NCBI GenBank assembly: GCA_021774445.1
Contig: JAJFJA010000017.1
Span: 61,703 to 125,702, forward strand
Direction of reading: 5' to 3'
Source: Alphaproteobacteria bacterium
GTDB taxonomy: Bacteria; Pseudomonadota; Alphaproteobacteria; UBA6615
Length of the DNA: 64,000 nucleotides
Below, in pieces: positions 53,590 to 62,635 of the stretch (within the stretch, counting starts at the first letter, position 1; the number at the start of each line of letters is the position of its first letter). The notes below the pieces were generated by a model. The model ran no database searches, was not told the DNA's origin, and saw nothing but the letters and a program-made list of their open reading frames with translations. The translations under genes and the position numbers were made by a program.

Positions 53590-53703
53590 TTTTTGGTACT
53601 TTCCTTATTTCAGAGTGCATTGCCCCCTTCTAACGCGCTATAGAATAGCAGATCAATTTGGCGGGTTATCGTGTATTCGACCAGCGGCGACTGGGCTGAA
53701 ACG

Positions 53704-54243
53704 ATGGCACGGACGAGAACGACCGATCGTGGCAAGGCCCGACCCGGTGCCAGGGCGTGGCAAGGTCATGTGCGGCCGTTGATGGTGTTGCTAATCTTGG
53801 CCTGCGGGGTCGGCCTCAGTGCTAGTGCGCTTGAGCGCCCGGGCGGGTATTTCTTAGTGGCCCCGGCGCTTGCCCCGACACCCGCGATCACTCGGTTGGC
53901 GTTTGCCGGCCCGATGCCGCCGGCTCCGGAAGCACCGGCTCTGGAGGGGCGCTGGAGCGCCCCGGATCTCGTGGAAGCAAGGCCGACGTGGGAAGGCGAG
54001 GCGTCGACGCTGGCGATCAAGCCGCAGCCGGTCAGCCTGCCAAGCATTCCCGACTTTGAGCTTATCTCCGATACCAAAGTGGCGACAATTGAAGGCCGGC
54101 CGCTTCTGGCCGATCCACTGCTCGACGCGGTGGAGCCCACAAAAGTGCCTGTGACGTCCCAATTTATGACCGTCTTGCCGCAACCGGCCCGATCGGCGTC
54201 GGTACCGGATGGGCCGCAGCTATTCTGCGACGGATTCTGCTAG
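53704..54243 (+). CDS. Hypothetical single-span membrane or secreted protein
   Basis: 179 residues from the ATG at 53704; GTG 53671 is an alternative. A basic N-terminal stretch is followed by a hydrophobic helix at about 26-45 (LMVLLILACGVGLSASAL), then a Pro/Ala-rich region with no recognisable domain. The end has a CDGFC pair. Codon use looks like its neighbours. It lies 106 nt upstream of boxC. No family is recognised. Confidence 0.5.
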   Translation: MARTRTTDRGKARPGARAWQGHVRPLMVLLILACGVGLSASALERPGGYFLVAPALAPTPAITRLAFAGPMPPAPEAPALEGRWSAPDLVEARPTWEGEASTLAIKPQPVSLPSIPDFELISDTKVATIEGRPLLADPLLDAVEPTKVPVTSQFMTVLPQPARSASVPDGPQLFCDGFC

Positions 54244-54348
54244 GTCGCGCTCTCTTCCTTCCGACCGCAAGCCGATGCACATTGGCGCCCCAGCCGGCTA
54301 TAGTGGGTGTTGGCAATACTTTGTCATACAAATTAATCTGGGCGGTCG

Positions 54349-55998
54349 ATGATAGAATTTGCAACGCATCCGAGCCGGTATCGTCACTGGCGGTTTTCCG
54401 TCGACGGGCGGGTGGCGACCTTGGCGCTTGACGTGCAGGAAGATGGCGGACTCGAGTCTGGGTATGCGTTGAAGCTGAATTCCTACGATCTCAGTGTCGA
54501 TATCGAACTCTATGACGCGGTGCAACGGCTGCGATTCGAACACCCCGGGGTGGGGGCGGTAATGTTGACATCGGCCAAGGAGCGGGTGTTTTGCGCCGGG
54601 GCCAATATCGGCATGTTGGGGCAATCGTCCCATGGCGCGAAGGTGAATTTCTGCAAATTTACCAACGAGACACGTAACGCGATCGAGGATGCGAGCGCGT
54701 TTTCGGGACAGCGCTATCTCTGCGTCATCAACGGGGCCTGTGCCGGTGGCGGCTATGAACTCGCGTTGGCGACCGATCACATCATGCTGGTGGACGATGG
54801 GTCGAGCGCGGTCTCACTGCCGGAGGTGCCGCTGCTGGCGGTGTTGCCGGGGACGGGGGGGCTGACTCGTCTGGTGGACAAGCGTCATGTCAGGCGCGAT
54901 CAAGCCGATTTCTTCTGCACGACGACGGAAGGGGTCAGGGGCCGGCGGGCGCTCGACTGGCGCCTGGTGGATGAGTTGGTGCCGCGGTCGCGCTTGGCCG
55001 ACGCCGCGCGTGCAAGGGCGGCGGAATTTGCCGAGCAGTGCGATCGGTCGACGGAGGCGGTCGGTGTTGTGCTCACACCGTTGGCGAAGACCCTCGACGA
55101 GGACACGCTTACCTATGACTGCCTCAGTGTGGCGCTGGATCGGTCACGCGGTCTGGCGCGGATCGAGGTGCGCGCGCCGGCAACGCCGCCACCGCAAGAT
55201 TTGCCGGCGATCCACGCCGCCGGTGTCGATTTCTGGCCGTTGGCGCTGGCGCGGGCACTGGACGACGCGGTCTTGCATCTGCGCTTCAATGAACCGGAAC
55301 TCGGCACTTGGGTGTTTTGCACCAGCGGCAGTGCCGATCATGTGCGATTGGCGGATGCGGCCCTGTTGGCCCATCAGCCGGATTGGCTGGTGCGGGAGAT
55401 CACGCTGTATTTGAAACGCAGTTTCAAACGCCTGGACGTTTCTTCGCGTAGCCTCGTCGCCCTCATCGAACCGGGGAGCTGCTTTACCGGCACGTTGCTG
55501 GAATTGGCGCTGGCCGCGGACAGAAGTTTTATGCTCGAGGGCGACTTCGAGGGATCCAATCTGGGCCCGGCGGAGATCGGCCTTAACGAGATGAATCTCG
55601 GCGCATTGCCGATGGTCAATGGCCTGTCCCGGCTGGAGAGCCGGTTCTTCGGTGACGGTGCCGCCTTGGATGCGGCGCGCGCGCGCGTCGGCGCGGCGCT
55701 CGATGCCGAAGAAGCAGAGGCGCTGGGGCTGGTGACCTTCACGCCGGACGATTTGGATTGGGACGATGAAGTGCGGGTGGCGCTGGAAGAGCGGGCAGGG
55801 TTCTCGCCGGACGCTCTGAGCGGCATGGAGGCGAACCTTCGGTTCGTCGGGCCGGAGACCGTGGAGAGCAAGATTTTCAGCCGTCTCAGCGCATGGCAAA
55901 ACTGGATCTTCCAGCGACCGAACGCCGTCGGCGAAGAGGGTGCGCTGAAACTCTTCGGGACCGGCAACCAGGCGAGCTTTGACAGGAAGCGGGTGTAG
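54349..55998 (+). CDS. boxC: Benzoyl-CoA-dihydrodiol lyase BoxC
   Basis: 549 residues with two crotonase-like halves, the size and layout of BoxC. The N-terminal RYRHWRFSVDGRVATLALDVQEDGG, LNSYDLSVDIELYDAVQRLRFEHP and FCAGANIGML match the family; GACAGGGYELALATDHI is the oxyanion-hole segment. BoxC opens the ring of 2,3-epoxybenzoyl-CoA by hydrolysis to 3,4-dehydroadipyl-CoA semialdehyde and formate in aerobic benzoate catabolism. The boxB start lies 1 nt after its stop, so the genes are coupled. boxA and the benzoate-CoA ligase gene are not in the window. Confidence 0.94.
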   Translation: MIEFATHPSRYRHWRFSVDGRVATLALDVQEDGGLESGYALKLNSYDLSVDIELYDAVQRLRFEHPGVGAVMLTSAKERVFCAGANIGMLGQSSHGAKVNFCKFTNETRNAIEDASAFSGQRYLCVINGACAGGGYELALATDHIMLVDDGSSAVSLPEVPLLAVLPGTGGLTRLVDKRHVRRDQADFFCTTTEGVRGRRALDWRLVDELVPRSRLADAARARAAEFAEQCDRSTEAVGVVLTPLAKTLDEDTLTYDCLSVALDRSRGLARIEVRAPATPPPQDLPAIHAAGVDFWPLALARALDDAVLHLRFNEPELGTWVFCTSGSADHVRLADAALLAHQPDWLVREITLYLKRSFKRLDVSSRSLVALIEPGSCFTGTLLELALAADRSFMLEGDFEGSNLGPAEIGLNEMNLGALPMVNGLSRLESRFFGDGAALDAARARVGAALDAEEAEALGLVTFTPDDLDWDDEVRVALEERAGFSPDALSGMEANLRFVGPETVESKIFSRLSAWQNWIFQRPNAVGEEGALKLFGTGNQASFDRKRV

Positions 55999-55999
55999 C

Positions 56000-57415
56000 A
56001 TGAGCATCGACTACAACGAGAAGATTCCCAACAATGTCGATCTGGCCGAGGACCGCCGGCTGCAGCGAGCCTTGGAGAAATGGCAACCGGCCTATCTTGA
56101 GTGGTGGCGTGACCTGGGACCGGCGCAGAGCGATACCTTCGAGGTATATTTGCGCACGGCCATCAGTGTCGAGCCGGGCGGTTGGGCGCATTATGACTTC
56201 GTGCGCATGCCGGAGTACCGCTGGGGCATTTTTCTGGCGCCGCCGGTGGCCGATCGGCGCATCGGCTTCGGCATGCATAAAGGTCACCCGGTATGGCACG
56301 AGCTGCCGGGCGAATATCGGGCCGAGTTGCGGCGCTTGATCGTCACGCAAGGCGATACCGAGCCGGCGTCGGTGGAACAGCAACGCTATTTGGGCGCGAC
56401 TTGTCCGTCACTTTACGATTTGCGCAATCTGTTTCAGGTCAATGTGGAAGAGGGGCGACATCTGTGGGCGATGGTCTATCTGTTGCATGCCTATTTCGGG
56501 CGCGACGGTCGGGAGGAAGCCGAAGGGTTGCTGGAACGTCATGCCGGCGACCCGGATCGACCGCGTATTCTCGAGGCGTTCAACGAGCAGACCGAGAATT
56601 GGTTATCGTTTTTCATGTTCACATTCTTCCAAGACCGCGACGGCAAATTCCAATTGGCGGCATTGGCGGAATCGGGTTTCGATCCGTTGTCCCGGACTTG
56701 CCGGTTCATGCTGACCGAAGAAGCGCATCATATGTTCGTCGGTGAGACCGGCATCATGCGCATCGTGCAGCGGACTGCCGAGCTGATGCGGGAACACAAC
56801 ACCGACGACGTGGCTCGGTTCGGTGGGATTCCCCTGGCGCTGGTCCAGAAATTCATCAACTTTCACTATTCGATCTGCTTGGATCTGTTCGGTTCGGAAA
56901 AATCGACGAATGCGGCGAACTACTACACGATGGGACTGAAAGGGCGCTATGACGAGACGAAGATCGACGACGATCACGTCCTCACCGATGCGGTCTGCGA
57001 GATCCCGGAAGTTCGCGACGGCCAACTGGTGATGACCGAGGCGCCGGCGTTGACGGCGATGAATGAGCGGCTGCGGTTGTCGTATCGACAGGATAGTCAG
57101 CGGGGCGTCGACCGTTTTAACAAGGTTATCAGGGCGCATGATATCGACTGCGAACTGACGCTGCCCCATGGGGCGTTTCACCGCAACATCGGCGGCTGCG
57201 CCGGTATCCAAGTGACGCCGAGCGGCGAGATCATCGATCGGGAAACCTGGAACAAACGTCAGGCCGACTGGTTGCCGACGCCGGAGGATTTCGCTTTCTT
57301 GCGTTCGTTGATGCGGCCGGTTACCGAGCCGGGCAGAATGGCCGGCTGGATTGCGCCGCCGAAACGGGGCATCCACGGACAGCCGGTGGATTTCGACTAT
57401 GTCCATTTTTATTAA
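56000..57415 (+). CDS. boxB: Benzoyl-CoA 2,3-epoxidase subunit BoxB
   Basis: 471 residues from the ATG at 56000, with SD-like GGAAG upstream inside boxC. BoxB is the di-iron epoxidase that acts on benzoyl-CoA with the BoxA reductase. Two ExxH di-iron motifs are visible: Glu151-His154 in NVEEGRH and Glu241-His244 in TEEAHHMF. RMPEYRWGIFLAPP, WLSFFMFTFFQDRDGKFQL and YSICLDLFGSEKSTNAANYY agree with the family. No ferredoxin-reductase partner is coded here. Confidence 0.95.
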   Translation: MSIDYNEKIPNNVDLAEDRRLQRALEKWQPAYLEWWRDLGPAQSDTFEVYLRTAISVEPGGWAHYDFVRMPEYRWGIFLAPPVADRRIGFGMHKGHPVWHELPGEYRAELRRLIVTQGDTEPASVEQQRYLGATCPSLYDLRNLFQVNVEEGRHLWAMVYLLHAYFGRDGREEAEGLLERHAGDPDRPRILEAFNEQTENWLSFFMFTFFQDRDGKFQLAALAESGFDPLSRTCRFMLTEEAHHMFVGETGIMRIVQRTAELMREHNTDDVARFGGIPLALVQKFINFHYSICLDLFGSEKSTNAANYYTMGLKGRYDETKIDDDHVLTDAVCEIPEVRDGQLVMTEAPALTAMNERLRLSYRQDSQRGVDRFNKVIRAHDIDCELTLPHGAFHRNIGGCAGIQVTPSGEIIDRETWNKRQADWLPTPEDFAFLRSLMRPVTEPGRMAGWIAPPKRGIHGQPVDFDYVHFY

Positions 57416-57467
57416 TGCCAAGTTTTAATAATTCGAGTCATGGATTACCGGCAAGCGGCTGTTGTTA

Positions 57468-58388
57468 ATGGATAAATTGGTTGGGCTTGCGGCTGCCGTG
57501 GCGACCCATGTCGGGGATGGCGACAGTGTCGTGCTCGGGGCTTGTCTGGAGGCGAACATCCCGTTTGCGGCAAGTTATGAGATTATCCGCCAGGGACGAC
57601 GGGGTTTGAATATCATCGCGCCGATCTCTGACGCGTCGACGGATATGATGATCGGTGCTGGCTGCGTCGGCCAAGTGACCGGGGCCTGGGTCGGCAGTGT
57701 TTCCGGCGGCCTCGGCCATAACTATCGGCGGGCGGTCGAACAGGGTGAGCCGCAGCCGATAACAATCCGTGACCATTCGAATTTCTCCCTGGGTATGGCG
57801 TTGATGGCCGGGGCCTACGGTATGCCCTATGCGCCGCTACGCTCATTGTTGGGATCGGACATCCTGAAATCCAATCCGGCGTTTAAGTTGACGGAGAATC
57901 CGCTGAGCGACGCGGCGGAACCTGTCGTGCTGGTGCCGCCGCTGCGTCCGGACGTGGCGGTGTTGGCGGTGCAACGGGCCGACCGTTTCGGGAATGCGCA
58001 TTTGTGGGGCAACAGCGGCGTGACCCAAGAGGCGGCGCTGGCGGCGGCGCGGGTTATCGTCATGGCCGACGAATTGGTCGAAACCGAGGTCATCCGGTCC
58101 GATCCGAGCCGGGTGCTGTTTCCCGGTTACCGGGTGGCTGCGGTCTGCCATGTGCCCGGCGGCGTACACCCCTCGCCGATGGTGGGGCGGTGGCGACGGG
58201 ACAATGCCTTCTTCAATGACTACCACCAGCAGTCGCGGACGGCCGCGGGATTTGCGGCTTGGCTGGATGAGTGGGTTCTGGGGCCCGAAGATCATCCGGC
58301 CTATGACGCAAAGTTGGGCGCACAGCGGGAGGCGCTGCGGATCAAAGGGCAGGCGCTGGCGGCGCCGGCGAACTATGCGGCGACTTGA
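57468..58388 (+). CDS. CoA-transferase subunit A, glutaconate-CoA-transferase-like
   Basis: 306 residues from the ATG at 57468 (TTG 57462 is an alternative; neither has a strong ribosome site). The first half DGDSVVLGACLEANIPFAASYEIIRQGRRGLNIIAP and the later AVQRADRFGNAHLWGN show the class I CoA transferase fold. It belongs with the adjacent subunit B, whose start overlaps its stop by 14 nt. Homologues include IpdA-type ring-cleaving hydrolases, so transferase or hydrolase activity on a ring-derived CoA ester is possible. Location 52 nt after boxB suggests a role in aromatic-CoA breakdown. Confidence 0.85.
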   Translation: MDKLVGLAAAVATHVGDGDSVVLGACLEANIPFAASYEIIRQGRRGLNIIAPISDASTDMMIGAGCVGQVTGAWVGSVSGGLGHNYRRAVEQGEPQPITIRDHSNFSLGMALMAGAYGMPYAPLRSLLGSDILKSNPAFKLTENPLSDAAEPVVLVPPLRPDVAVLAVQRADRFGNAHLWGNSGVTQEAALAAARVIVMADELVETEVIRSDPSRVLFPGYRVAAVCHVPGGVHPSPMVGRWRRDNAFFNDYHQQSRTAAGFAAWLDEWVLGPEDHPAYDAKLGAQREALRIKGQALAAPANYAAT

Positions 58389-59145
58389 AGTGCCGGATTT
58401 TTCCACGCAAGAACTGATGATCATCGCGGCGGCGCGGGAAATTTGCGATGGCGAGGTGGTGTTCGTCGGCATGCGCCTGCCGATCACGGCCTTCGGGGTG
58501 GCGCGCCTGACCCATGCGCCGAATGCGGTCGGGCTGTTCGAATGCGGTTTGGCGCGGGATTTGCCGGCGACGGAAACCCTCTACACCATGTCGGACCCGG
58601 CCAATCAACAAGGTGCCTTATGGGCGAGCGGGCTGGTGCCGGTGATGGGGCAGTTGCAGGGCGGCCGGGTCGATGCCGGGTTTATCGGCGGGGCCGAGAT
58701 CGATCGCTACGGCAACATCAACAGCTCTTATATCGGCGATCATGAGGCACCCAAGGTCAAGCTGCCGGGTTCCGGCGGGGCCGCCGACATCGCCGCCATG
58801 GCCGGGCGGTTGATCGCGATCATGAACCATGACAAGCGGCGCCTGGTGGACCGGGTCGGTTATGTCACCTCACCCGGCTTTCTCGCAGGCGGCGACGCGC
58901 GGCGCCGGGCCGGATTGGACGGTGGCCCCTCGGCGGTGATCACCGACCGGGCGATCCTGCGGCCGCACGGCGATCGGCACGAACTGCATCTGGCCTCGGT
59001 GCATCCGGGGCATGATGTGGCCGAGGTTGTCGCGAATACCGGCTGGCCGCTGCAACGATTGACCGATGCGGGTGAAACCCCGGCACCGACGGCGGCGGAG
59101 GTTGCGGCTCTGCGTGAGGTCGATCGTGACGGGTTCTGGCGCTGA
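58375..59145 (+). CDS. CoA-transferase subunit B
   Basis: 256 residues from the ATG at 58375. The sequence FSTQELMIIAAAREICDGEVVFVGMRLP, then AVGLFECGLARDLP with the Glu in the place of the class I catalytic Glu, and AEIDRYGNINSSYIGD match IpdB/glutaconate-CoA-transferase B-type subunits. It pairs with the overlapping subunit A gene. The stop is 23 nt from the convergent livF stop. Confidence 0.86.
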   Translation: MRRLEVPDFSTQELMIIAAAREICDGEVVFVGMRLPITAFGVARLTHAPNAVGLFECGLARDLPATETLYTMSDPANQQGALWASGLVPVMGQLQGGRVDAGFIGGAEIDRYGNINSSYIGDHEAPKVKLPGSGGAADIAAMAGRLIAIMNHDKRRLVDRVGYVTSPGFLAGGDARRRAGLDGGPSAVITDRAILRPHGDRHELHLASVHPGHDVAEVVANTGWPLQRLTDAGETPAPTAAEVAALREVDRDGFWR

Positions 59146-59168
59146 AGCCGAGGTGACCGGCGCGCCTA

Positions 59169-59873
59169 CTAAACGCCGAGATAGCGGTGCTGGAGGGATG
59201 GATCGGCGCTGAGCTGCGCAGAACTGCCGGACCAGACCACGCGACCGCGCTCGACGATGTAGTGGCGGTCAGCAAAGCGGGTCAGGGCGGCGATGTTCTT
59301 ATCGATGATCAGAATCGAGAGATCAGCGGCCCTTAAGCCTGTGAGCACGCGCCAAATTTCGGTGCGGACGAGCGGGGCCAAGCCCTCCGTGGCCTCATCG
59401 AGGATCAGCAAACGCGGATTGGTCATCAGCGCGCGGCCGATGGCCAGCATCTGCTGTTCGCCGCCGGAAAGTTGACTGCCCATATTGTTCAGACGGCCGG
59501 TGAGCGCGGGAAACAGTGCGAGAACGCGTGCGAGATCCCAAGGTTCGGCCTTGCTGCGCGGTGGCAGTGCGGTCGCGATGAGGTTCTCGCGAACCGTCAG
59601 ATTGGGGAAAATTTGCCGGCCTTCGGGGACGAGACCGAGCCCGGCGATGGCGATACGGTGGCTCGGCAAGCCATGGATCGGCGCGCCGTCGAAGAGGATC
59701 TCACCGCGTTTCGGCGGCGTGATGCCCATGATCGAGTGAATCGTCGTTGTCTTACCCATGCCGTTGCGGCCCAGCATGGTTACGACCTCCCCGGCGGCCA
59801 CGGTAAGGTCCATGCCGAACAGCACCTGGCTGTCACCATACGCGGTCTCGAGTCCGGCGACATGGAGCATCAT
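59169..59873 (-). CDS. livF: Branched-chain-amino-acid-type ABC transporter ATPase LivF
   Basis: 234 residues. Walker A GRNGMGKTT, signature LSGGEQQMLAIGRAL and Walker B LLILDEATEGLAP are intact, and the LivF group member has HYIVERGRVVWSG at its end. Last gene of the liv-type operon; it overlaps livG by 4 bases. Substrate may be a branched-chain amino acid or, given the box genes beside it, an aromatic acid. Confidence 0.94.
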   Translation of the reverse strand: MMLHVAGLETAYGDSQVLFGMDLTVAAGEVVTMLGRNGMGKTTTIHSIMGITPPKRGEILFDGAPIHGLPSHRIAIAGLGLVPEGRQIFPNLTVRENLIATALPPRSKAEPWDLARVLALFPALTGRLNNMGSQLSGGEQQMLAIGRALMTNPRLLILDEATEGLAPLVRTEIWRVLTGLRAADLSILIIDKNIAALTRFADRHYIVERGRVVWSGSSAQLSADPSLQHRYLGV

Positions 59874-60625
59874 GCCGCCGCCTCGTCGCCGAGATAGGCA
59901 CGGCGGACGTCGGGATTGGCACGGATTTCCTGGGGCGTGCCGGTGGCGATGACGCGGCCATAGACGAGCACGGTGATGCGGTCAGCGAGGGCGAACACGG
60001 CGTCCATGTCATGCTCGATCAGCAGCATGGTATACTGTTCTTTGAGTTCGCGGAGAAAGTGCAGCAAACGCTCGCTCTCCTCGATGCCCATACCGGCCAT
60101 CGGCTCGTCCAGAAGCAACATTTTCGGCCGCGTGGCCAGGACGATGGCAATCTCGAGTTGTCGCTGTTCGCCATGGGCCAGGTTGCCGGCCATCACCGTG
60201 GCGCGGTCGGCGAGGCCGACGCGTTCGAGCAGCGCCCGGGCCGGGCCGCGCAGTGCCGGGTCGCGCCGGGCCGGTCGCCACAGACGAAAGCTGTGACCGG
60301 CGGCGGACTGAACCGCAAGGGCGACGTTGTCGAGGGCCGAGACGTTGCGGAAAATGCTGGTGATCTGGAAAGACCGGGCGAGACCGCGCCGGCAGCGTGC
60401 CGGCGCCGAGGCACGCGTGATGTTGGCGTGGTCGAAGTGAATCGTACCGGCGTCGGACGGCAGGAGGCCCGAGAGCACGTTGATCAAAGTCGTCTTGCCG
60501 GCGCCGTTCGGCCCGATGATGGCATGGATCTCGCCGGGCGTGATATCGAGGTCGACATTATCGGTGGCAGCGATGCCGCCGAACGATTTGCACAGGCCAC
60601 GCACGGCGAGCAACGGCTCGGTCAT
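59870..60625 (-). CDS. livG: Branched-chain-amino-acid-type ABC transporter ATPase LivG
   Basis: 251 residues. Walker A GPNGAGKTT, signature variant LAHGEQRQLEIAIVLATRP and Walker B LLLDEPMAGMG mark it as LivG type, which often has AHGEQR in place of SGGQ. The tail RADPDVRRAYLG-like RANPDVRRAYLGDE is typical. It overlaps livM and livF by 4 bases each. Confidence 0.94.
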   Translation of the reverse strand: MTEPLLAVRGLCKSFGGIAATDNVDLDITPGEIHAIIGPNGAGKTTLINVLSGLLPSDAGTIHFDHANITRASAPARCRRGLARSFQITSIFRNVSALDNVALAVQSAAGHSFRLWRPARRDPALRGPARALLERVGLADRATVMAGNLAHGEQRQLEIAIVLATRPKMLLLDEPMAGMGIEESERLLHFLRELKEQYTMLLIEHDMDAVFALADRITVLVYGRVIATGTPQEIRANPDVRRAYLGDEAAA

Positions 60626-61632
60626 CGGTCGGCCCGGCCGGTTAGGCGGTCAAGGATGCCGGAAAGACCGCCGCGGGCGAAGAGCACCACGAGGACGAGA
60701 AACGGTCCGAAAATCAAGTGCCAGTGTTCGGTCCAGGTGGACAGGATTTCAGAGAGCAACAAGAAGGCGACGCTGCCGAGGATGGGGCCGAACAAGGTTC
60801 CCATGCCGCCGAGAACGACCATGACGATGAGCTCGCCCGAGCGTGGCCAGTTCATGACATCGGGGCTGATAAAACGCTCGAAATTGGCGGACAACAGTCC
60901 CGCCACACCGCACATCATTCCGGAAATGACGAAAGCCGTGAGGCGGTAGCGGTAGGTCGGCACGCCGATGGCCTGCATGCGGGTTTCATTGGCCATAGCA
61001 CCTTGGATGACCATGCCGAAGCGCGAATTGACGATGCGATGGCTGAGATAAACGCTGCCGATGAGCAGGATCCAAATAACATAATACAGGGTTGTGGCGT
61101 CGCTGAGGTCGAGCTCGGCGAAGCCGAAATCGAACTCGCTGCGGGTGAAGATCAGCAAGCCGTCGTCGCTGCCGTATTTCTCGACACTGATGCCGAGGAA
61201 GAACAGCATCTGGGCGAATGCCAGGGTGATCATGATGAAATAGACGCCCTTGGTGCGCAAAGAGATGGCGCCAAAAACCAGGGCAATGAGACCGCATATC
61301 AGCAGCGCCAACGGCCATTGGATAAAGCCGTTGGTGATGTTGTCGAAGGCGAGAATGCCGACGGTGTAGCCGGCGATACCGAGGTAGACCGCGTGGCCGA
61401 AACTGACCATGCCGCCGTAACCGAGAATGAGGTTGAGGCTGGTGGCGGCGATCGCCCAAATCATGATACGGGCGGTGACGTCGACATAGAACGGCTGGCC
61501 AAGGGCGGGCGCGGCGACGGGTGTGATGGCCGCGATGGCGAGCAACAGCAGGGCCACGCTGGTGCGGGCGTCGCGCAGACGGGTGGTGAGACGTGGACTC
61601 TGCGGGACGGTTGCGGGTGTTTCGACGGTCAT
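60622..61632 (-). CDS. livM: Liv-type ABC transporter permease LivM
   Basis: 336 residues with about 9-10 hydrophobic helices; LSLRTKGVYFIMITLAFAQM-type sequence (ISLRTKGVYFIMITLAF) and NETRMQAIGVPTYRYRLTAFVISG are characteristic of LivM. It forms the translocation pore with LivH. Overlaps livH and livG by 4 bases each. Confidence 0.94.
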   Translation of the reverse strand: MTVETPATVPQSPRLTTRLRDARTSVALLLLAIAAITPVAAPALGQPFYVDVTARIMIWAIAATSLNLILGYGGMVSFGHAVYLGIAGYTVGILAFDNITNGFIQWPLALLICGLIALVFGAISLRTKGVYFIMITLAFAQMLFFLGISVEKYGSDDGLLIFTRSEFDFGFAELDLSDATTLYYVIWILLIGSVYLSHRIVNSRFGMVIQGAMANETRMQAIGVPTYRYRLTAFVISGMMCGVAGLLSANFERFISPDVMNWPRSGELIVMVVLGGMGTLFGPILGSVAFLLLSEILSTWTEHWHLIFGPFLVLVVLFARGGLSGILDRLTGRADR

Positions 61633-62552
61633 TGGCCGCGCGGCGGAAACAGGCCCTGGGGCCGGATTGCCAGGACCAGCGCCATGAGGATGTAGATCAT
61701 CATCGAGGAGAGCGCGGGACCTGCGGTCTCCGCCGCGTTTGGCGGTAAGAAGATGAGCAGGATGACATCGAGGAAAGACCGGCCCATGGTGTCGATGATG
61801 CCGATGAGCAGGGCCCCGACAAGGGCGCCGCGGATCGATCCGATGCCGCCGATGACGATGACGACGAAAGCAAGGATCAGGATCTGTTCACCCATGCCGA
61901 TGGAGGCTTGGGTGACCGGGGCGATCATCATGCCGGCGAGGCCGGCTAAAGCGGCACCAAGGCCGAACACCAAGGTAAATAGCCGCTGAATGTTGACGCC
62001 GAGGGCGCCGGCCATGGTGCGATTAGAGGCACCCGCGCGTATCAGCATGCCGATGCGGGTGCGTGTGACCAAAAGATAGAGGCCGACCGCGACCGCCAGG
62101 CTGACGATGATGATGACAAGGCGATAAAGCGGGTAAGTGATGCCAAGTACCAGCGATACCGAACCATCGAGGACGCCGGGCAGCGGGATCGACAGCCCGG
62201 CCGGCCCCCAAACCACCCGCACCAACTCATTGAAAAATAGGATAAGACCGAAGGTTGCGAGGACGTGATCGAGGTGGTTGCGCGTGTAGAGGGTGCGCAA
62301 GACGGTGACCTCGATGACGATTCCCGCGACTAGGGTTGCCGGCAGGGCCAGCAGCACGCCGATGACGAAAGACCCGGTCAGGGCCGTGAAAGTGGCGGCG
62401 AAGAAGGCGCCGATCATATAGAGGGAGCCATGGGCCAGATTGACTAGGTCCATGATCCCGAAGACCAACGTCAGCCCGGCCGAGAGCAGGAACAACAGTA
62501 ATCCGAGTTGGATGCCGTTGAGGAACTGCTCCGCCAGTAGGATGAAGTTCAT
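61629..62552 (-). CDS. livH: Liv-type ABC transporter permease LivH
   Basis: 307 residues with about 8 hydrophobic helices. QLGLLLFLLSAGLTLVFGIMDLVNLAHGSLYMIGAF is the LivH start signature, and RAGASNRTMAGALGVNIQRLFTLVFGLGAALAGLAG is the usual EAA-like loop region. It is 83 nt downstream of the binding-protein gene and overlaps livM by 4 bases. Confidence 0.94.
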   Translation of the reverse strand: MNFILLAEQFLNGIQLGLLLFLLSAGLTLVFGIMDLVNLAHGSLYMIGAFFAATFTALTGSFVIGVLLALPATLVAGIVIEVTVLRTLYTRNHLDHVLATFGLILFFNELVRVVWGPAGLSIPLPGVLDGSVSLVLGITYPLYRLVIIIVSLAVAVGLYLLVTRTRIGMLIRAGASNRTMAGALGVNIQRLFTLVFGLGAALAGLAGMMIAPVTQASIGMGEQILILAFVVIVIGGIGSIRGALVGALLIGIIDTMGRSFLDVILLIFLPPNAAETAGPALSSMMIYILMALVLAIRPQGLFPPRGQ

Positions 62553-62588
62553 ATGGGCAGGCGGCGCGCTGTTATCGGGGCAGGATCA

Positions 62589-62619
62589 CCCCGGCAGCCC
62601 TGGGTCGGCGCTGCCGGGG
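62589..62619. other. Strong hairpin between the binding-protein gene and livH
   Basis: CCCCGGCAGC (62589-62598) pairs perfectly with GCTGCCGGGG (62610-62619) around an 11-nt loop. The T-run (62620-62624) lies on the plus-strand side, whereas the operon runs on the minus strand, where the hairpin is preceded by an A-run. It may stabilise the 3' end of the binding-protein transcript or give unequal expression of the operon. Confidence 0.6.
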
Positions 62620-62635
62620 TTTTTCGACCGCTATA

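Noticed and set aside
60718..61695. Plus-strand open frame of 325 codons over livM
   Set aside because: It is composed mainly of Asp, Glu, Gly and Ala, which is typical of an antisense frame over a membrane-protein gene.
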